Notes: generated by a model from the letters alone, not told the origin. Positions 7,141-15,258 are shown, counted from the first letter of the stretch. The stretch is DNA of 25,894 bases from DASTCC01 sp035711465 (GCA_035711465.1 DASTCC010000113.1:1-25894); one strand, 5' to 3'. Translations and numbers: made by a program.

Positions 7141-8991
7141 ATGACTTCATCGACCTCCTCGAGCGCGCCCGCGTACCGGCCGTTTCGCCTGTGGCCAGGC
7201 GTGGCCGCCGCCAGCGTGCTCGTGATCGTCAGATACCTCGTGCCGTCAATCGCACCGGCGACATTCCTGTACGGACTGATCGGCGGCTTTCTGTGCGTCG
7301 CGCTCATCGCGGTGTGGTGGCTGTTCCTGAGCCGCGCGCCGTGGCTCGAGCGAATCGCGGCGATCGCCTTCATCGTGCTCGCCATCGCCGCGACCTGGCG
7401 GATCGTCGACCCATCCATCGCGGGCGGCATGATGGGCCTCATGCTGCCGGTCTATGCGATTCCAGTCATGGCGGTCGCGCTGGTCGCGGGGTTTGCGATC
7501 GGCAGCACGGCATCGGTCGCCGTCCGCCGCCTTTCGATCGCCGCCGCGATCCTGCTCGCCTGCGCCGGCCTGGCCATGGTCCGCACCGACGGCATCATGG
7601 GCGAGACGGGATCGCAGATCACCTGGCGCTGGATCCCGACGGCCGAGCAGCGCCTGCTCGCGCAGACGCCTGACGAACCGGCGGCGCCGCCAACGGCCGT
7701 CGAGCCGGCGCCATCGGCCGAGGCAGCTTCGACCACGACCGCTCCATCGCCAGTGTCAGCGTCGGCGCCGTCGGCCCCGCCGGCGGTGACAGCGACGACG
7801 GCCGCATCAGCCGCGCCCATCGTGTCGCCATCCACCATGCCGGCCGCCGAGTGGCCGGGCTTTCGTGGGCCGGCGCGCGACGGCGTGATTCGCGGCGTCC
7901 GCATCGCGACCGACTGGGCCGCGTCGCCGCCGGTCGCGATGTGGCAGCGGCCGATCGGACCGGGCTGGTCGTCGTTCGCGGTGCGCGGCGACGTGCTCTA
8001 CACGCAGGAGCAGCGCGGCGATGAAGAGATCGTCGGCAGCTACCGGGTCAGCACGGGACAACCGATCTGGCGGCATCGCGACGCGGCGCGATTCTGGGAG
8101 TCGAACGGCGGCCCCGGCCCGCGCGGGACGCCGACGATCGACGGCGATCGCGTCTACAGCTTCGGCGCGACCGGCATCCTCAACGCGCTCGACGCGCGGA
8201 CCGGCGCCGTCGCGTGGTCGCGCGACGTCGCCGCCGACAGCGATACCAGAGTGCCGATGTGGGGCTTCGCCAGCTCGCCGCTGGTCGTCGGCGACGTCGT
8301 CGCGGTCGCCGCGGCCGGGAGACTCGCCGCCTACGATCGCGCCACCGGTCAGCCGCGCTGGCTCGGACCGCCCCGCGGTGCCGGATACAGCTCGCCGCAT
8401 CTCGTGACCATCGACGGCGTCGCGCAGATCCTCCTCCTCAGCAGCGCCGGCGCCACCGGCGTCTCGCCGTCCGACGGCAGGATCCTCTGGACGCACGACT
8501 GGTCCGGCGGCGCGATCGTGCAGCCGGGACAACTTTCAAACGGCGACATCCTGATCAACTCGATTGCGAGCACCGGTGGCGTCGGTCTGCGGCGTCTCGG
8601 CGTGGCGCGCGCCGGCGACGGCTGGCGGGTCGAGGAGCGCTGGACGTCAACCGGCCTGAAGCCGTACTTCAACGACTTCGTGATCCACAAAGGCTATGCG
8701 TTCGGCTTCGACGGCAGCATCCTGTCGTGCATCGATCTCGAGGACGGCAAGCGGGCCTGGAAGGGCGGCCGTTACGGCAGCGGTCAGCTCGTGCTGCTCG
8801 CCGAACAGGATCTGCTGCTGGTGCTGGCGGAAGAGGGCGAGCTCGCGCTCGTCTCGGCGACGCCGGACAGGTTCACCGAGGTCGCCCGGGCGCCGGCGCT
8901 CACCGGCAAGACCTGGAACCACCCCGTGGTCGTCGGCAACATCCTGCTGGTGCGCAACGGCGAGGAGATGGCAGCATTCCGACTGAGATGA
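7141..8991 (+). CDS. Membrane-anchored PQQ-type beta-propeller protein
   Basis: A 616-residue protein. Five hydrophobic helices fill about residues 18-147 (near 20-40, 43-65, 70-88, 96-118 and 126-146). A low-complexity Ala/Pro/Thr/Ser linker of some 65 residues follows. The C-terminal part from about 235 begins WPGFRGPARDGV, the characteristic opening of acidobacterial and planctomycete PQQ-like propellers, and then shows repeated blade motifs such as GSYRVSTGQPIWRH, LNALDARTGAVAWSR and LAAYDRATGQPRW. The propeller probably sits in the periplasm. Calcium- or PQQ-binding catalytic residues of true dehydrogenases are not evident, so a scaffold or assembly role is as likely as an enzyme. It starts 17 bases after the permease, with a weak AGGCGG ribosome-binding site, and its stop overlaps the AraC gene. 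Confidence 0.85.
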   Translation: MTSSTSSSAPAYRPFRLWPGVAAASVLVIVRYLVPSIAPATFLYGLIGGFLCVALIAVWWLFLSRAPWLERIAAIAFIVLAIAATWRIVDPSIAGGMMGLMLPVYAIPVMAVALVAGFAIGSTASVAVRRLSIAAAILLACAGLAMVRTDGIMGETGSQITWRWIPTAEQRLLAQTPDEPAAPPTAVEPAPSAEAASTTTAPSPVSASAPSAPPAVTATTAASAAPIVSPSTMPAAEWPGFRGPARDGVIRGVRIATDWAASPPVAMWQRPIGPGWSSFAVRGDVLYTQEQRGDEEIVGSYRVSTGQPIWRHRDAARFWESNGGPGPRGTPTIDGDRVYSFGATGILNALDARTGAVAWSRDVAADSDTRVPMWGFASSPLVVGDVVAVAAAGRLAAYDRATGQPRWLGPPRGAGYSSPHLVTIDGVAQILLLSSAGATGVSPSDGRILWTHDWSGGAIVQPGQLSNGDILINSIASTGGVGLRRLGVARAGDGWRVEERWTSTGLKPYFNDFVIHKGYAFGFDGSILSCIDLEDGKRAWKGGRYGSGQLVLLAEQDLLLVLAEEGELALVSATPDRFTEVARAPALTGKTWNHPVVVGNILLVRNGEEMAAFRLR

Positions 8992-9902
8992 CGGCGGCAC
9001 GCGAGCGCGCGCTCTCCGGAAATCCGTCGCGCATCCTGTTCGAGTCTCCGCTCGTGCAGGTGGGCGCGTTCCGCTGCCCGACCGATCATCCGCGCTTCAA
9101 CGACTCCGGCCCGACGAAGCGCTACTGCTTCGTGTTTCCGCGCACCTCGGTGTGGATCGCTCACGAAGGCCGCCGTCCGTTCGTCGCCGACTCGACGATC
9201 GTGCCGCTCTACAACGCCGGCCATCCCTACCGTCGCCAGGCCATCGATCGCGATGGCGATCGCACGGACTGGTACGGCGTGACGCCGTCGCTCTTGCGCG
9301 AGATGCTGCGCGATCGCCGTCCGGCATCCGCGGACCACGACCAGCGGCTGTTCGACGCCGACTTCGCCCGGGTCGGCGCCGCGACGTTCCTTCGCCAGCG
9401 CCGGCTGTTCCATCGCGTTCAATCCCAGGAGATTACCGACGGGCTCGACGTCGAAGAATCCGTGGTCGGCATGCTCGACCACGTGCTGACCGGCCTTCAG
9501 GCGCCAGTCGAACGCGACGATCGCGCGCGCCATCGCGATCTCGCCGAGTCGGTACGCGCGCATCTCTCGACGCGATTCGCCGATCGTCAGGATCTGACGA
9601 CGCTCGCCGCCGCGCTCGGCACGTCCGTCTACCATCTCTGCCGGGTGTTCAAGTCGCACGCGGGGCAGACCATCCATCAATACCGCACCGAGCTGCGCCT
9701 GCGGCATTCCCTCGAGCGGATCGCCGACTCGCGCGCCGATATCCTCACCGTCGCCCTCGAGCTCGGGTTCTCCGGCCACAGTCATTTCACCGACGTGTTT
9801 CGTCACCGTTTCGGAATCACGCCGTCGGCGTATTCAGCCGTGCTCCGCCGATCCGCGCGGCGGGCCCGCGCGATCGCCGGCCCGCTTCGAGCAAGATTCT
9901 GA
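8988..9902 (+). CDS. AraC-family transcriptional regulator
   Basis: A 304-residue protein. The frame is open far upstream, but the ATG at 8988 overlaps the propeller gene's TGA in an ATGA junction, giving translational coupling and a sensible N-terminus. Residues about 15-100 look like a cupin-type AraC sensor domain (RYCFVFPRTSVWIAHEG, VPLYNAGHPY). The C-terminal 100 residues hold two helix-turn-helix units: the first at about 202-222 (LTTLAAALGTSVYHLCRVFK), the second at about 251-272 (ILTVALELGFSGHSHFTDVF), followed by FGITPSAY, the AraC signature end. It probably activates or represses nearby genes in response to a small molecule. The co-ligand and the targets cannot be read from the sequence. 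Confidence 0.92.
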   Translation: MTAARERALSGNPSRILFESPLVQVGAFRCPTDHPRFNDSGPTKRYCFVFPRTSVWIAHEGRRPFVADSTIVPLYNAGHPYRRQAIDRDGDRTDWYGVTPSLLREMLRDRRPASADHDQRLFDADFARVGAATFLRQRRLFHRVQSQEITDGLDVEESVVGMLDHVLTGLQAPVERDDRARHRDLAESVRAHLSTRFADRQDLTTLAAALGTSVYHLCRVFKSHAGQTIHQYRTELRLRHSLERIADSRADILTVALELGFSGHSHFTDVFRHRFGITPSAYSAVLRRSARRARAIAGPLRARF

Positions 9903-9938
9903 TAACGGCGGCCGATCGCCGGGTCTCCTAATCAGGGG

Positions 9939-11621
9939 ATGCGATCGCTGCTGATCTTGCTCGGACTGACTGTCCTCCTCCAGACACCACCCGCGCCGCC
10001 GGCCCAGACGCCCGCCGCGGTCCTGGCCGACGCGCGCGCGAAGATGACCGCCAACGACCTCGACGGCGCCGCCAAAGTGCTCGAGACGTTTCTCGCCGCC
10101 AATCCCGGCTCGTTTCGCGCACTGAACCTGCTCGGCACCGTTCGCCAGCAGCAGAAACAGTACGACGCCGCCATCGACGCCTTTACGCGCTCGCACGCGG
10201 CCGACACGACCCGCGCCAACCTGACGCCGCTCTACAACATCGCCGTCAACTGGGCGCTCAAGGGCGACGCCGATCGCGCGTTCGAGTGGCTCGAGAAGGC
10301 GAAGAAGGACGGGCGGATCGATCTGTCGTTCGCCGCCGTCGACCCGAACATGGCGTCGATTCGGAAGGACGCGAGACTCGCGTCGCTCCTGCCGAAGCCC
10401 GAGACGTTCAGCCGTCCGTTCGTCGAGGACGTCACGGTGCTGCGCGAATGGCGCGGCGAAGGCGCGAACGACAACTTCGGGTGGATCGCGCGGAACATCG
10501 GCGACGTCGACGCCGACGGCGTCAACGACGTCGTCACCTCGTCGCCATCGTACGCGCGGAGCGCTCCGCCGGCATCGCCGGGCCGGATCTACGTGTACTC
10601 GACGAAGCGCAATCAGCTGCTGTGGTCGGCCGACGGGGCCGATCGGGATTCGCTCGGCGTCGGCATCGAGGCCGCCGGCGACACCAATCGCGACGGCATT
10701 CCCGACGTCGTCGCCTCCGCGCCGGGCGGCGGCTACGCGAGGATCTATTCGGGGCGTGACGGCAAGGTGCTGCAGACGCTGCGCGCCGAAAATCGGAGCG
10801 ACGGCTTCGGCCGGCACGCGTCGGGCGCCGGCGACGTCAATCGCGACGGCTATGCCGACGTCATCATCGGCGCCCCGAACAACAACGGCGGCGGCCAGGG
10901 CGCGGGCCGCGCCTACGTCTACTCGGGCAAGGACGGCTCGCTGCTGTTGACGCTGACGGGGGAACGCGCCGGCGACGCGTTCGGCAGCGCGGTCACCGGC
11001 GGCTCGGCCGGCGGCGGCGGCTTTGTGCTCATGGTCGGCGCGCCGGGCGCCGGGCCGCGGCAGACCGGACGCGTCTACGTCTACGACACGCTCGAGGGCA
11101 AGCCGAAGTTCGTCCTCGACTCCGACGAGACCGGCGTCGCCTTCGGGGCGATGTTCGTCGCGCTTCCGGGCGACGTGAATCGCGACGGCGTCGGCGACCT
11201 CTACGTGTCCGACTGGGTGAACGCCGCCAAGGGCCCGCAGACCGGACGCGTCTACGCGTTCTCCGGCAAAGACGGCGCGCGCCTGCACGCGCTCACCGGC
11301 GACGCCGCCGGCGACGGCTTCGGAACGACGCAGGCGATCGCCGGCGACGTCGATGCCGACGGCCATGCCGACCTGCTGGTCGGCGCATGGCAGTATTCGG
11401 GCGCCGCGCCGAGCGGCGGCCGCGTGACGCTCCACTCGGGCAAGGACGGTCGCGTCATGCGGACGTTCACGTGCCGGACGCCGTTCGACACCTTCGGCTT
11501 CGACGCCGTGACGATCGGCGACGTCAACGGCGACGGCGCGTCGGATTTCCTGATCACGTCCGGCTACAGCGCGGTCAATGGCTACCACTCGGGCCGCGTG
11601 TTCATCGTGTCAGGCAAGTGA
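9939..11621 (+). CDS. Secreted TPR and FG-GAP (integrin-like propeller) protein
   Basis: A 560-residue protein. Residues 1-25 are a signal peptide ending in a Pro-rich stretch (PPAPPAQTPAA). Residues about 27-145 contain TPR-like helices (AKVLETFLAANPGSFRALN, YDAAIDAFTRSH). From about 175 come FG-GAP repeats carrying six calcium-loop motifs of the D-x-[DN]-x-D-G-x-x-D kind, starting at residues 189, 248, 299, 412, 470 and 528, with conserved GRxYVYSGKDG-type strands between them. This is a calcium-binding beta-propeller similar to integrin alpha domains, usually secreted or on the cell surface and used in binding rather than catalysis. No enzyme active site is visible. AGGGG directly abuts the ATG, so the start is supported mainly by the signal peptide. 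It follows the AraC gene by 36 bases and may share its transcript. Confidence 0.88.
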   Translation: MRSLLILLGLTVLLQTPPAPPAQTPAAVLADARAKMTANDLDGAAKVLETFLAANPGSFRALNLLGTVRQQQKQYDAAIDAFTRSHAADTTRANLTPLYNIAVNWALKGDADRAFEWLEKAKKDGRIDLSFAAVDPNMASIRKDARLASLLPKPETFSRPFVEDVTVLREWRGEGANDNFGWIARNIGDVDADGVNDVVTSSPSYARSAPPASPGRIYVYSTKRNQLLWSADGADRDSLGVGIEAAGDTNRDGIPDVVASAPGGGYARIYSGRDGKVLQTLRAENRSDGFGRHASGAGDVNRDGYADVIIGAPNNNGGGQGAGRAYVYSGKDGSLLLTLTGERAGDAFGSAVTGGSAGGGGFVLMVGAPGAGPRQTGRVYVYDTLEGKPKFVLDSDETGVAFGAMFVALPGDVNRDGVGDLYVSDWVNAAKGPQTGRVYAFSGKDGARLHALTGDAAGDGFGTTQAIAGDVDADGHADLLVGAWQYSGAAPSGGRVTLHSGKDGRVMRTFTCRTPFDTFGFDAVTIGDVNGDGASDFLITSGYSAVNGYHSGRVFIVSGK

Positions 11622-11648
11622 CGCGATGATCTGATGGGCAGATGCCGG

Positions 11649-12578
11649 TTACGGCGCCTCCGGCAGCCGGCTGCGCTCGAACTCGCGCCGCGCGCGGGCG
11701 CCAAGCACGCGGCGGCCGTACGCGTTCCTGGGTACGGTCTTGGCGTGATCGGCGGCTTGCTCGAGCTCCGCGTTGAGCTCGGCGCCGATGAGCACCGCCA
11801 GGCTCGAGAGGTACAGCCACAGGAGTAGAACCATGGCGGCGCCGATCGTGCCGTACGCCGCTTCGTAGTCGGTGAAGTTGGTGACGTAGATCTTGAATGC
11901 CACCGAGGCGAGCAGCCAGAGCGCCGTCGCGATCAGCGCGCCGGGCGTCGTCCACTGCCAGTCCTGGTCGGCGTCCGGTCCGAAGTAGTAGATCAGGCCG
12001 AGCGCGGTCGATACCAGCACGAACGCAATCGGCCAGCGGACGATCGCCGCGATCGTGTCGAATAATGTCCCGCCTCCGAATGCGCCGCGCAGCCAGCCGG
12101 CAACGGTCGGGCCTGCGACCACGACGGTGAACGCGGTGAGGATCAACACCGCCACGGCGAGCGTCAGCGCGATCGCGAGCAACCGCACCCGCCACCATGG
12201 CCGCTGCTCCTCGATGTCGTAGGCGCGGTTGACCGCGGCGATGATCGACGTCAGCGCTCCCGAGCTGCTCCAGAGCGCGACGACGGCGCCGAAGGTGAGG
12301 ATGCCGGTGCTGTCACGATTGGCGATGCGCCGCATCTGCTCCGCGATGAGATCGACGATCTGCGGCGACATGATCGGCGACAGCACCCGCGCGACGTCGT
12401 CGGCGACCGTCTCGAGCTGGAAGAAGCTGGCGACGCCGAGGCCGAAGAGGATGGCCGGAAAGAGCGCGAGGAAGAAGTAGTAGGACAGCTGAGCGGCCAG
12501 CCCGAAGATGTCGTCTTCGCGGGAGTCGGCGTAGGTTCGCCGCAGCAGCTGGCCCCAGGTCAGTGTCGCGGTCGCCAC
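11649..12578 (-). CDS. YihY/BrkB family inner-membrane protein
   Basis: A 309-residue protein. The open frame runs back to a TTG at 12821, but that would overlap the neighbouring gene and adds an Arg/Ser-rich stretch with no family likeness. The GTG at 12576-12578 gives a length near the family norm (about 290-320), though no strong ribosome-binding site precedes it. The start is therefore uncertain. Core features are the amphipathic lead DDIFGLAAQLSYYFFLALFPA, then helices around residues 80-105, 120-140, 165-190, 205-230 and 240-270, and the conserved stretch FTDYEAAYGTIGAAMVLLLW with YLSSLAVLIGAELNAELE. The family is a polytopic membrane protein once mis-annotated as RNase BN. Its role is unsettled, with transport or lipid handling suggested. 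It converges with the FG-GAP gene, 27 bases apart. Confidence 0.88.
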   Translation of the reverse strand: MATATLTWGQLLRRTYADSREDDIFGLAAQLSYYFFLALFPAILFGLGVASFFQLETVADDVARVLSPIMSPQIVDLIAEQMRRIANRDSTGILTFGAVVALWSSSGALTSIIAAVNRAYDIEEQRPWWRVRLLAIALTLAVAVLILTAFTVVVAGPTVAGWLRGAFGGGTLFDTIAAIVRWPIAFVLVSTALGLIYYFGPDADQDWQWTTPGALIATALWLLASVAFKIYVTNFTDYEAAYGTIGAAMVLLLWLYLSSLAVLIGAELNAELEQAADHAKTVPRNAYGRRVLGARARREFERSRLPEAP

Positions 12579-12675
12579 ACCCGGACGGATGCAAAGCGAA
12601 GTCCAGAATCGGCGCGGCCCGCGGAACTCGCGATTCGAGCCGGCATTTGCTCGACTTGTGCGATCCCGCCCGGTG

Positions 12676-12693
12676 GCGCCGGCAAACCGGCGC
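12676..12693 (-). terminator. GC-rich hairpin behind the TMTC-like gene
   Basis: A perfect 7-bp stem (GCGCCGG / CCGGCGC) with a 4-base loop, 18 bases beyond the stop codon of the glycosyltransferase gene on the minus strand. No T-tract follows, so at best it is a non-canonical terminator or an mRNA 3'-end stabiliser. It could also be part of the leader of the BrkB gene. Confidence 0.35.
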
Positions 12694-12711
12694 AGGGGGA
12701 ACGCCTGACGG

Positions 12712-14718
12712 TCATCGGCCGGCCAGCGCGCGAAGGCCCGCAATCGCCGGAGCGAACGTCGGATCGAGCTGCAGGGCGCGCTCGAACTCGCGCCTGGCGT
12801 CGGCGTAGCGGCCGCGCGCAATCAGGGTGCGTGCGAGCACGTCGTGGGCGCCGGGGTTGGCGCCATCGAGGGCCACGGCCCTTTCCGCATGGGCGGACGC
12901 TTCCGGAATCGAACCGCGATCGAGCAGCGCGCGCGCGGCATTCTGATGGAAGCCGGCGTTGGTCGGATCGGCCTCGACGGCGCGTTGAAACGCCGCCGCC
13001 GCGTCGGCTGGCTGGCCGCTCGCGATCAGCGCGACGCCGAGTCCGCTCCAGCCGTTGCCGTCCTGCGGCATGACCTCGAGAAATGCGCGGTAGTGCGGAA
13101 TCGCTTCGCTGAAGTTGCGGGCATCGGCGAGCTGCTGGGCGCGAAGCCCGTGGGCCTTGGCCGTCAGCTCCCGGCTGAGGCGCGGCAGCAGTGTCGGTTC
13201 GTCGCGAAGGAACGCCTGCAGCTGATCGATCGCTTCCTCGTACTTTCCGGTCTCGACCAGCTCGCGAGCGAGGTCGTAGCGTGCCGGCGGAAATCCGGCG
13301 ACCGCCTGTCGCAGATGGACGATCGCTTCGTCGTGCCGGCCCGCCGCCGCGAGATGAAATCCGAGCATGTGGTGCGCGAAGCCGGTCGGCCAGCGATCGA
13401 CGACCGTCTGCGCCATGCCGAGCGCCGACGAGTACTCGCGGTTGCGAATGATCGTGAGGACCGTCAGTGGCACGACCACGATCGCGAGCGCGATCGCTGC
13501 GGCAGTACGCGGCGTTATCGACGCCGGCCCGAATCGGCGCCAGATACGGACCGCCGCGAAGATCGCGAGCAGCACGAGCGCCATCAGCGGCAGGTACATG
13601 CGCCGCTCGGCGCCGACCTCCGACGAGATGGCGACGAAGCTCGACGTCGGACCGAGAATCAGAAAGCACCAGGCGCCCAGAAACCCGAGCCGCGGCGCCC
13701 GCACGAGCGCAATCGCGGTGATCACGAAGAGCGTGGTGATGAACAGGAAGTACGGCAGCACGTCGGTGAACGGCTGCGGCCAGGACCAGCCGTAATTCAG
13801 CACCAGCCCGGTCGGCCAGATCGTCAGCCGCAGATACCGCGTCAGCATCTCCGGCTGGTTGAGGAAGTACGTCCAGGACGACCTGTCCGTGCTCGAGAAC
13901 CCGGCGCCGGGCGTCCGCGGCCACGACCAGAGCGCGGCCGCGAACACGAGCCAGGTCGCGGCCAGCCCGGCATAGAGCCGGCGGCGCGATCGGAACGACT
14001 CGCGCCACGACTCGAAGAGAAAGACGCGGTCGAACAGCATCACGACGATCGGCGTCACCACCATCGTCTCCTTGCACATGAAGCCGAGCGCACACGCGAA
14101 CACCGCGGCGGCCTGCCAGCCCGCCGGGTTCGGGGCGGCGGCGGCGCGCAGGCTCGCGTAGATCGTGATCAGCATGCACGCCGCCATCATCGACTCGGTG
14201 CGCTGCGTCAGGTAATCGACCACCTCGGTGTTGAGCGGATGCACGATCCAGATGATCGCGGCCGCGGCGGCTATCGCGTCGGCCGACGCCGCCCATCGCT
14301 CGCGGAGCCCCGGCAGGCCCAGCGTGCGCCGGACGATCGCGAAGAACAGCAGCCCGTTCGCGAGATGCACGAGCAGGTTGGTGACGTGAAAGCTCGTCAC
14401 CCCCGGCCCGAAGACCATCCGGTTCACGTAGAACGTCGCAGTCACCAGCGGCCGGCCCGAGAGCGGCGACTCCGCGGGCGCGTGGATGATGGCCGCCAGC
14501 CCCTTCGCCTTCGGCGCCTCGCTGACGATGGTGGACTGATCGTCGAAGATGAACGGCCCGGAGAAGCTGTTGCCGTAGGCGATGAGTCCGGCGAGGACGA
14601 TGAGCCATGGCAGCCAGCGGCCGGCCGTCGACGCCGACCGCGACGACGCCGCGGCCGTCACTCCCGCGGCCCGGTGTCCGGAGACGGACCTGCCCTTCGC
14701 GCGCTTCGATCGGCTCAT
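12712..14718 (-). CDS. TMTC-like GT-C glycosyltransferase with C-terminal TPR array
   Basis: A 668-residue protein. A basic cytoplasmic N-tail is followed by a first membrane helix at about 34-50 and then by GPFIFDDQSTI, with an acidic DD at 59-60 in the first extracytoplasmic loop as in GT-C enzymes. The stretch SFHVTNLLVHLANGLLFF (near 110), IVHPLNTEVVDYLTQRTE (near 158-175), GFMCKETMVVTP (near 212) and EVGAERRMYLPL are the hallmark motifs of the TMTC/O-mannosyltransferase-like family. About ten membrane helices reach to near residue 420. From about 429 to the end there are roughly six TPR units, including AAAFQRAVEADPTNAGFHQN and ARREFERALQLDPTFAPA. By analogy it moves a sugar from a lipid-linked donor to protein on the outer face of the membrane. 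Donor and acceptor are unknown. Confidence 0.85.
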   Translation of the reverse strand: MSRSKRAKGRSVSGHRAAGVTAAASSRSASTAGRWLPWLIVLAGLIAYGNSFSGPFIFDDQSTIVSEAPKAKGLAAIIHAPAESPLSGRPLVTATFYVNRMVFGPGVTSFHVTNLLVHLANGLLFFAIVRRTLGLPGLRERWAASADAIAAAAAIIWIVHPLNTEVVDYLTQRTESMMAACMLITIYASLRAAAAPNPAGWQAAAVFACALGFMCKETMVVTPIVVMLFDRVFLFESWRESFRSRRRLYAGLAATWLVFAAALWSWPRTPGAGFSSTDRSSWTYFLNQPEMLTRYLRLTIWPTGLVLNYGWSWPQPFTDVLPYFLFITTLFVITAIALVRAPRLGFLGAWCFLILGPTSSFVAISSEVGAERRMYLPLMALVLLAIFAAVRIWRRFGPASITPRTAAAIALAIVVVPLTVLTIIRNREYSSALGMAQTVVDRWPTGFAHHMLGFHLAAAGRHDEAIVHLRQAVAGFPPARYDLARELVETGKYEEAIDQLQAFLRDEPTLLPRLSRELTAKAHGLRAQQLADARNFSEAIPHYRAFLEVMPQDGNGWSGLGVALIASGQPADAAAAFQRAVEADPTNAGFHQNAARALLDRGSIPEASAHAERAVALDGANPGAHDVLARTLIARGRYADARREFERALQLDPTFAPAIAGLRALAGR

Positions 14719-14730
14719 GATCGCGCGCCG

Positions 14731-14736
14731 ATTCTA
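14731..14736 (-). promoter_or_regulatory. Possible -10 box of the TMTC-like gene
   Basis: TAGAAT on the minus strand matches the -10 consensus in five of six bases and lies 12 bases ahead of the ATG at 14718, which would give an almost leaderless transcript. This fits the absence of a ribosome-binding site. The -35 region is poor. Confidence 0.35.
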
Positions 14737-14759
14737 CCCGCTCGCCGCCCCCCTTCCAT

Positions 14760-14789
14760 TTGACCGTCTAATAGACGATGTGCTATCTC
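14760..14789 (+). promoter_or_regulatory. Promoter of the orphan padR gene
   Basis: TTGACC (14760-14765) is a good -35 element. An 18-base spacer leads to a weak -10 candidate TATCTC (14784-14789), which puts the transcription start only a few bases before the ATG at 14800. No Shine-Dalgarno sequence is present, so translation is probably leaderless or nearly so. The spacer carries the palindrome listed separately. Confidence 0.45.
14766..14776. promoter_or_regulatory. Palindrome GTCTA-N-TAGAC, probable PadR operator
   Basis: A perfect 11-base palindrome immediately after the -35 element, so a bound repressor would exclude RNA polymerase. Its TCTA/TAGA half-sites recall those at 4034-4069 in the other padR promoter. 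Autoregulation is inferred from position. The divergent glycosyltransferase gene could be under the same control. Confidence 0.55.
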
Positions 14790-14799
14790 TTCCATTCGG

Positions 14800-15141
14800 A
14801 TGTCGAATAAAGGCAAGGCCGACGTGCTCCAGGGCACGCTCGATCTGATGGTGCTGCAGACGCTGGACTCGCTTGGCGCGCAGCACGGCTACGCCATCGC
14901 CTCGCGCCTCGCGCAGGTGTCCGACGGCGCGCTGCAGCTGAACATGGGGACGCTCTACCCGGCCCTGATGCGCCTCGAGCAGCGCGGCCTCGTCCGCGGG
15001 AGCTGGGGGACGACTGAGGCCAACCGGAAAGCCCGCTTCTATGCGCTGACCAAAACCGGCCGCCGCGAGCTCGCCAAAGAGAAAGACGCGTGGGATCGCA
15101 TGGCGGGGATCATTCATTCGGTGTTGCACGGACAGAGCTGA
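14800..15141 (+). CDS. PadR-family transcriptional regulator (orphan)
   Basis: A 113-residue protein with the complete PadR fold: VLQGTLDLMVLQTLDSLGAQHGYAIA at the start, the recognition region NMGTLYPALMRLEQRGLVRG, the wing KARFYALTKTGRREL, and a C-terminal helix with a Trp. It is clearly related to the regulator at 4074 but not identical, so the two probably see different sites. Unlike the other padR genes here, no permease follows: the next gene is on the opposite strand, with a 114-base noncoding block between. The only obvious candidate targets are itself and the divergent glycosyltransferase gene 81 bases upstream. The ligand is unknown. Confidence 0.92.
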   Translation: MSNKGKADVLQGTLDLMVLQTLDSLGAQHGYAIASRLAQVSDGALQLNMGTLYPALMRLEQRGLVRGSWGTTEANRKARFYALTKTGRRELAKEKDAWDRMAGIIHSVLHGQS

Positions 15142-15255
15142 GAGGAAGATTGAACCTTGGGGCGCCGTGGAGTGCCGTGAAGAGTTTCTTTTCAATGACA
15201 AAGAGGTCCACAGTACGCTCCACTGCCCTCCACTGATCCTCAAGCCACGTCTTTG
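15142..15255. other. Low-GC noncoding block with short repeats
   Basis: This 114-base gap between convergent genes is about 54% GC by count, well below its neighbours. It holds two near-identical decamers in tandem (CGCTCCACTG at 15216-15225 and CCCTCCACTG at 15226-15235), a related decamer just before them, and the reverse-complement hexamer GTGGAG at 15167-15172. No start codon, coding bias or family likeness supports a gene. It may be an interspersed repeat or a relic of inserted DNA. Confidence 0.5.
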
Positions 15256-15258
15256 TCA
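15196..15258. repeat. 9-bp inverted repeat at a convergent gene junction
   Basis: TGACAAAGA at 15196-15204 pairs exactly with TCTTTGTCA at 15250-15258, and the match extends with mismatches on both sides. The right arm overlaps the stop codon of the ketopantoate-reductase-like gene. The 45-base loop is long for an intrinsic terminator, so the role is open. Confidence 0.45.

Noticed and set aside
11622..11648. Bidirectional terminator between the FG-GAP and BrkB genes
   Set aside because: The 27-base gap shows no stable stem and no T-tract.
12579..12821. N-terminal extension of the BrkB-family protein back to a TTG at 12821
   Set aside because: It would overlap the glycosyltransferase gene by 110 bases and adds an Arg/Ser-rich segment absent from the family.
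12844..14763. Long plus-strand open frame (639 codons) opposite the glycosyltransferase
   Set aside because: Composition is that of an antisense shadow and contains no family motif.
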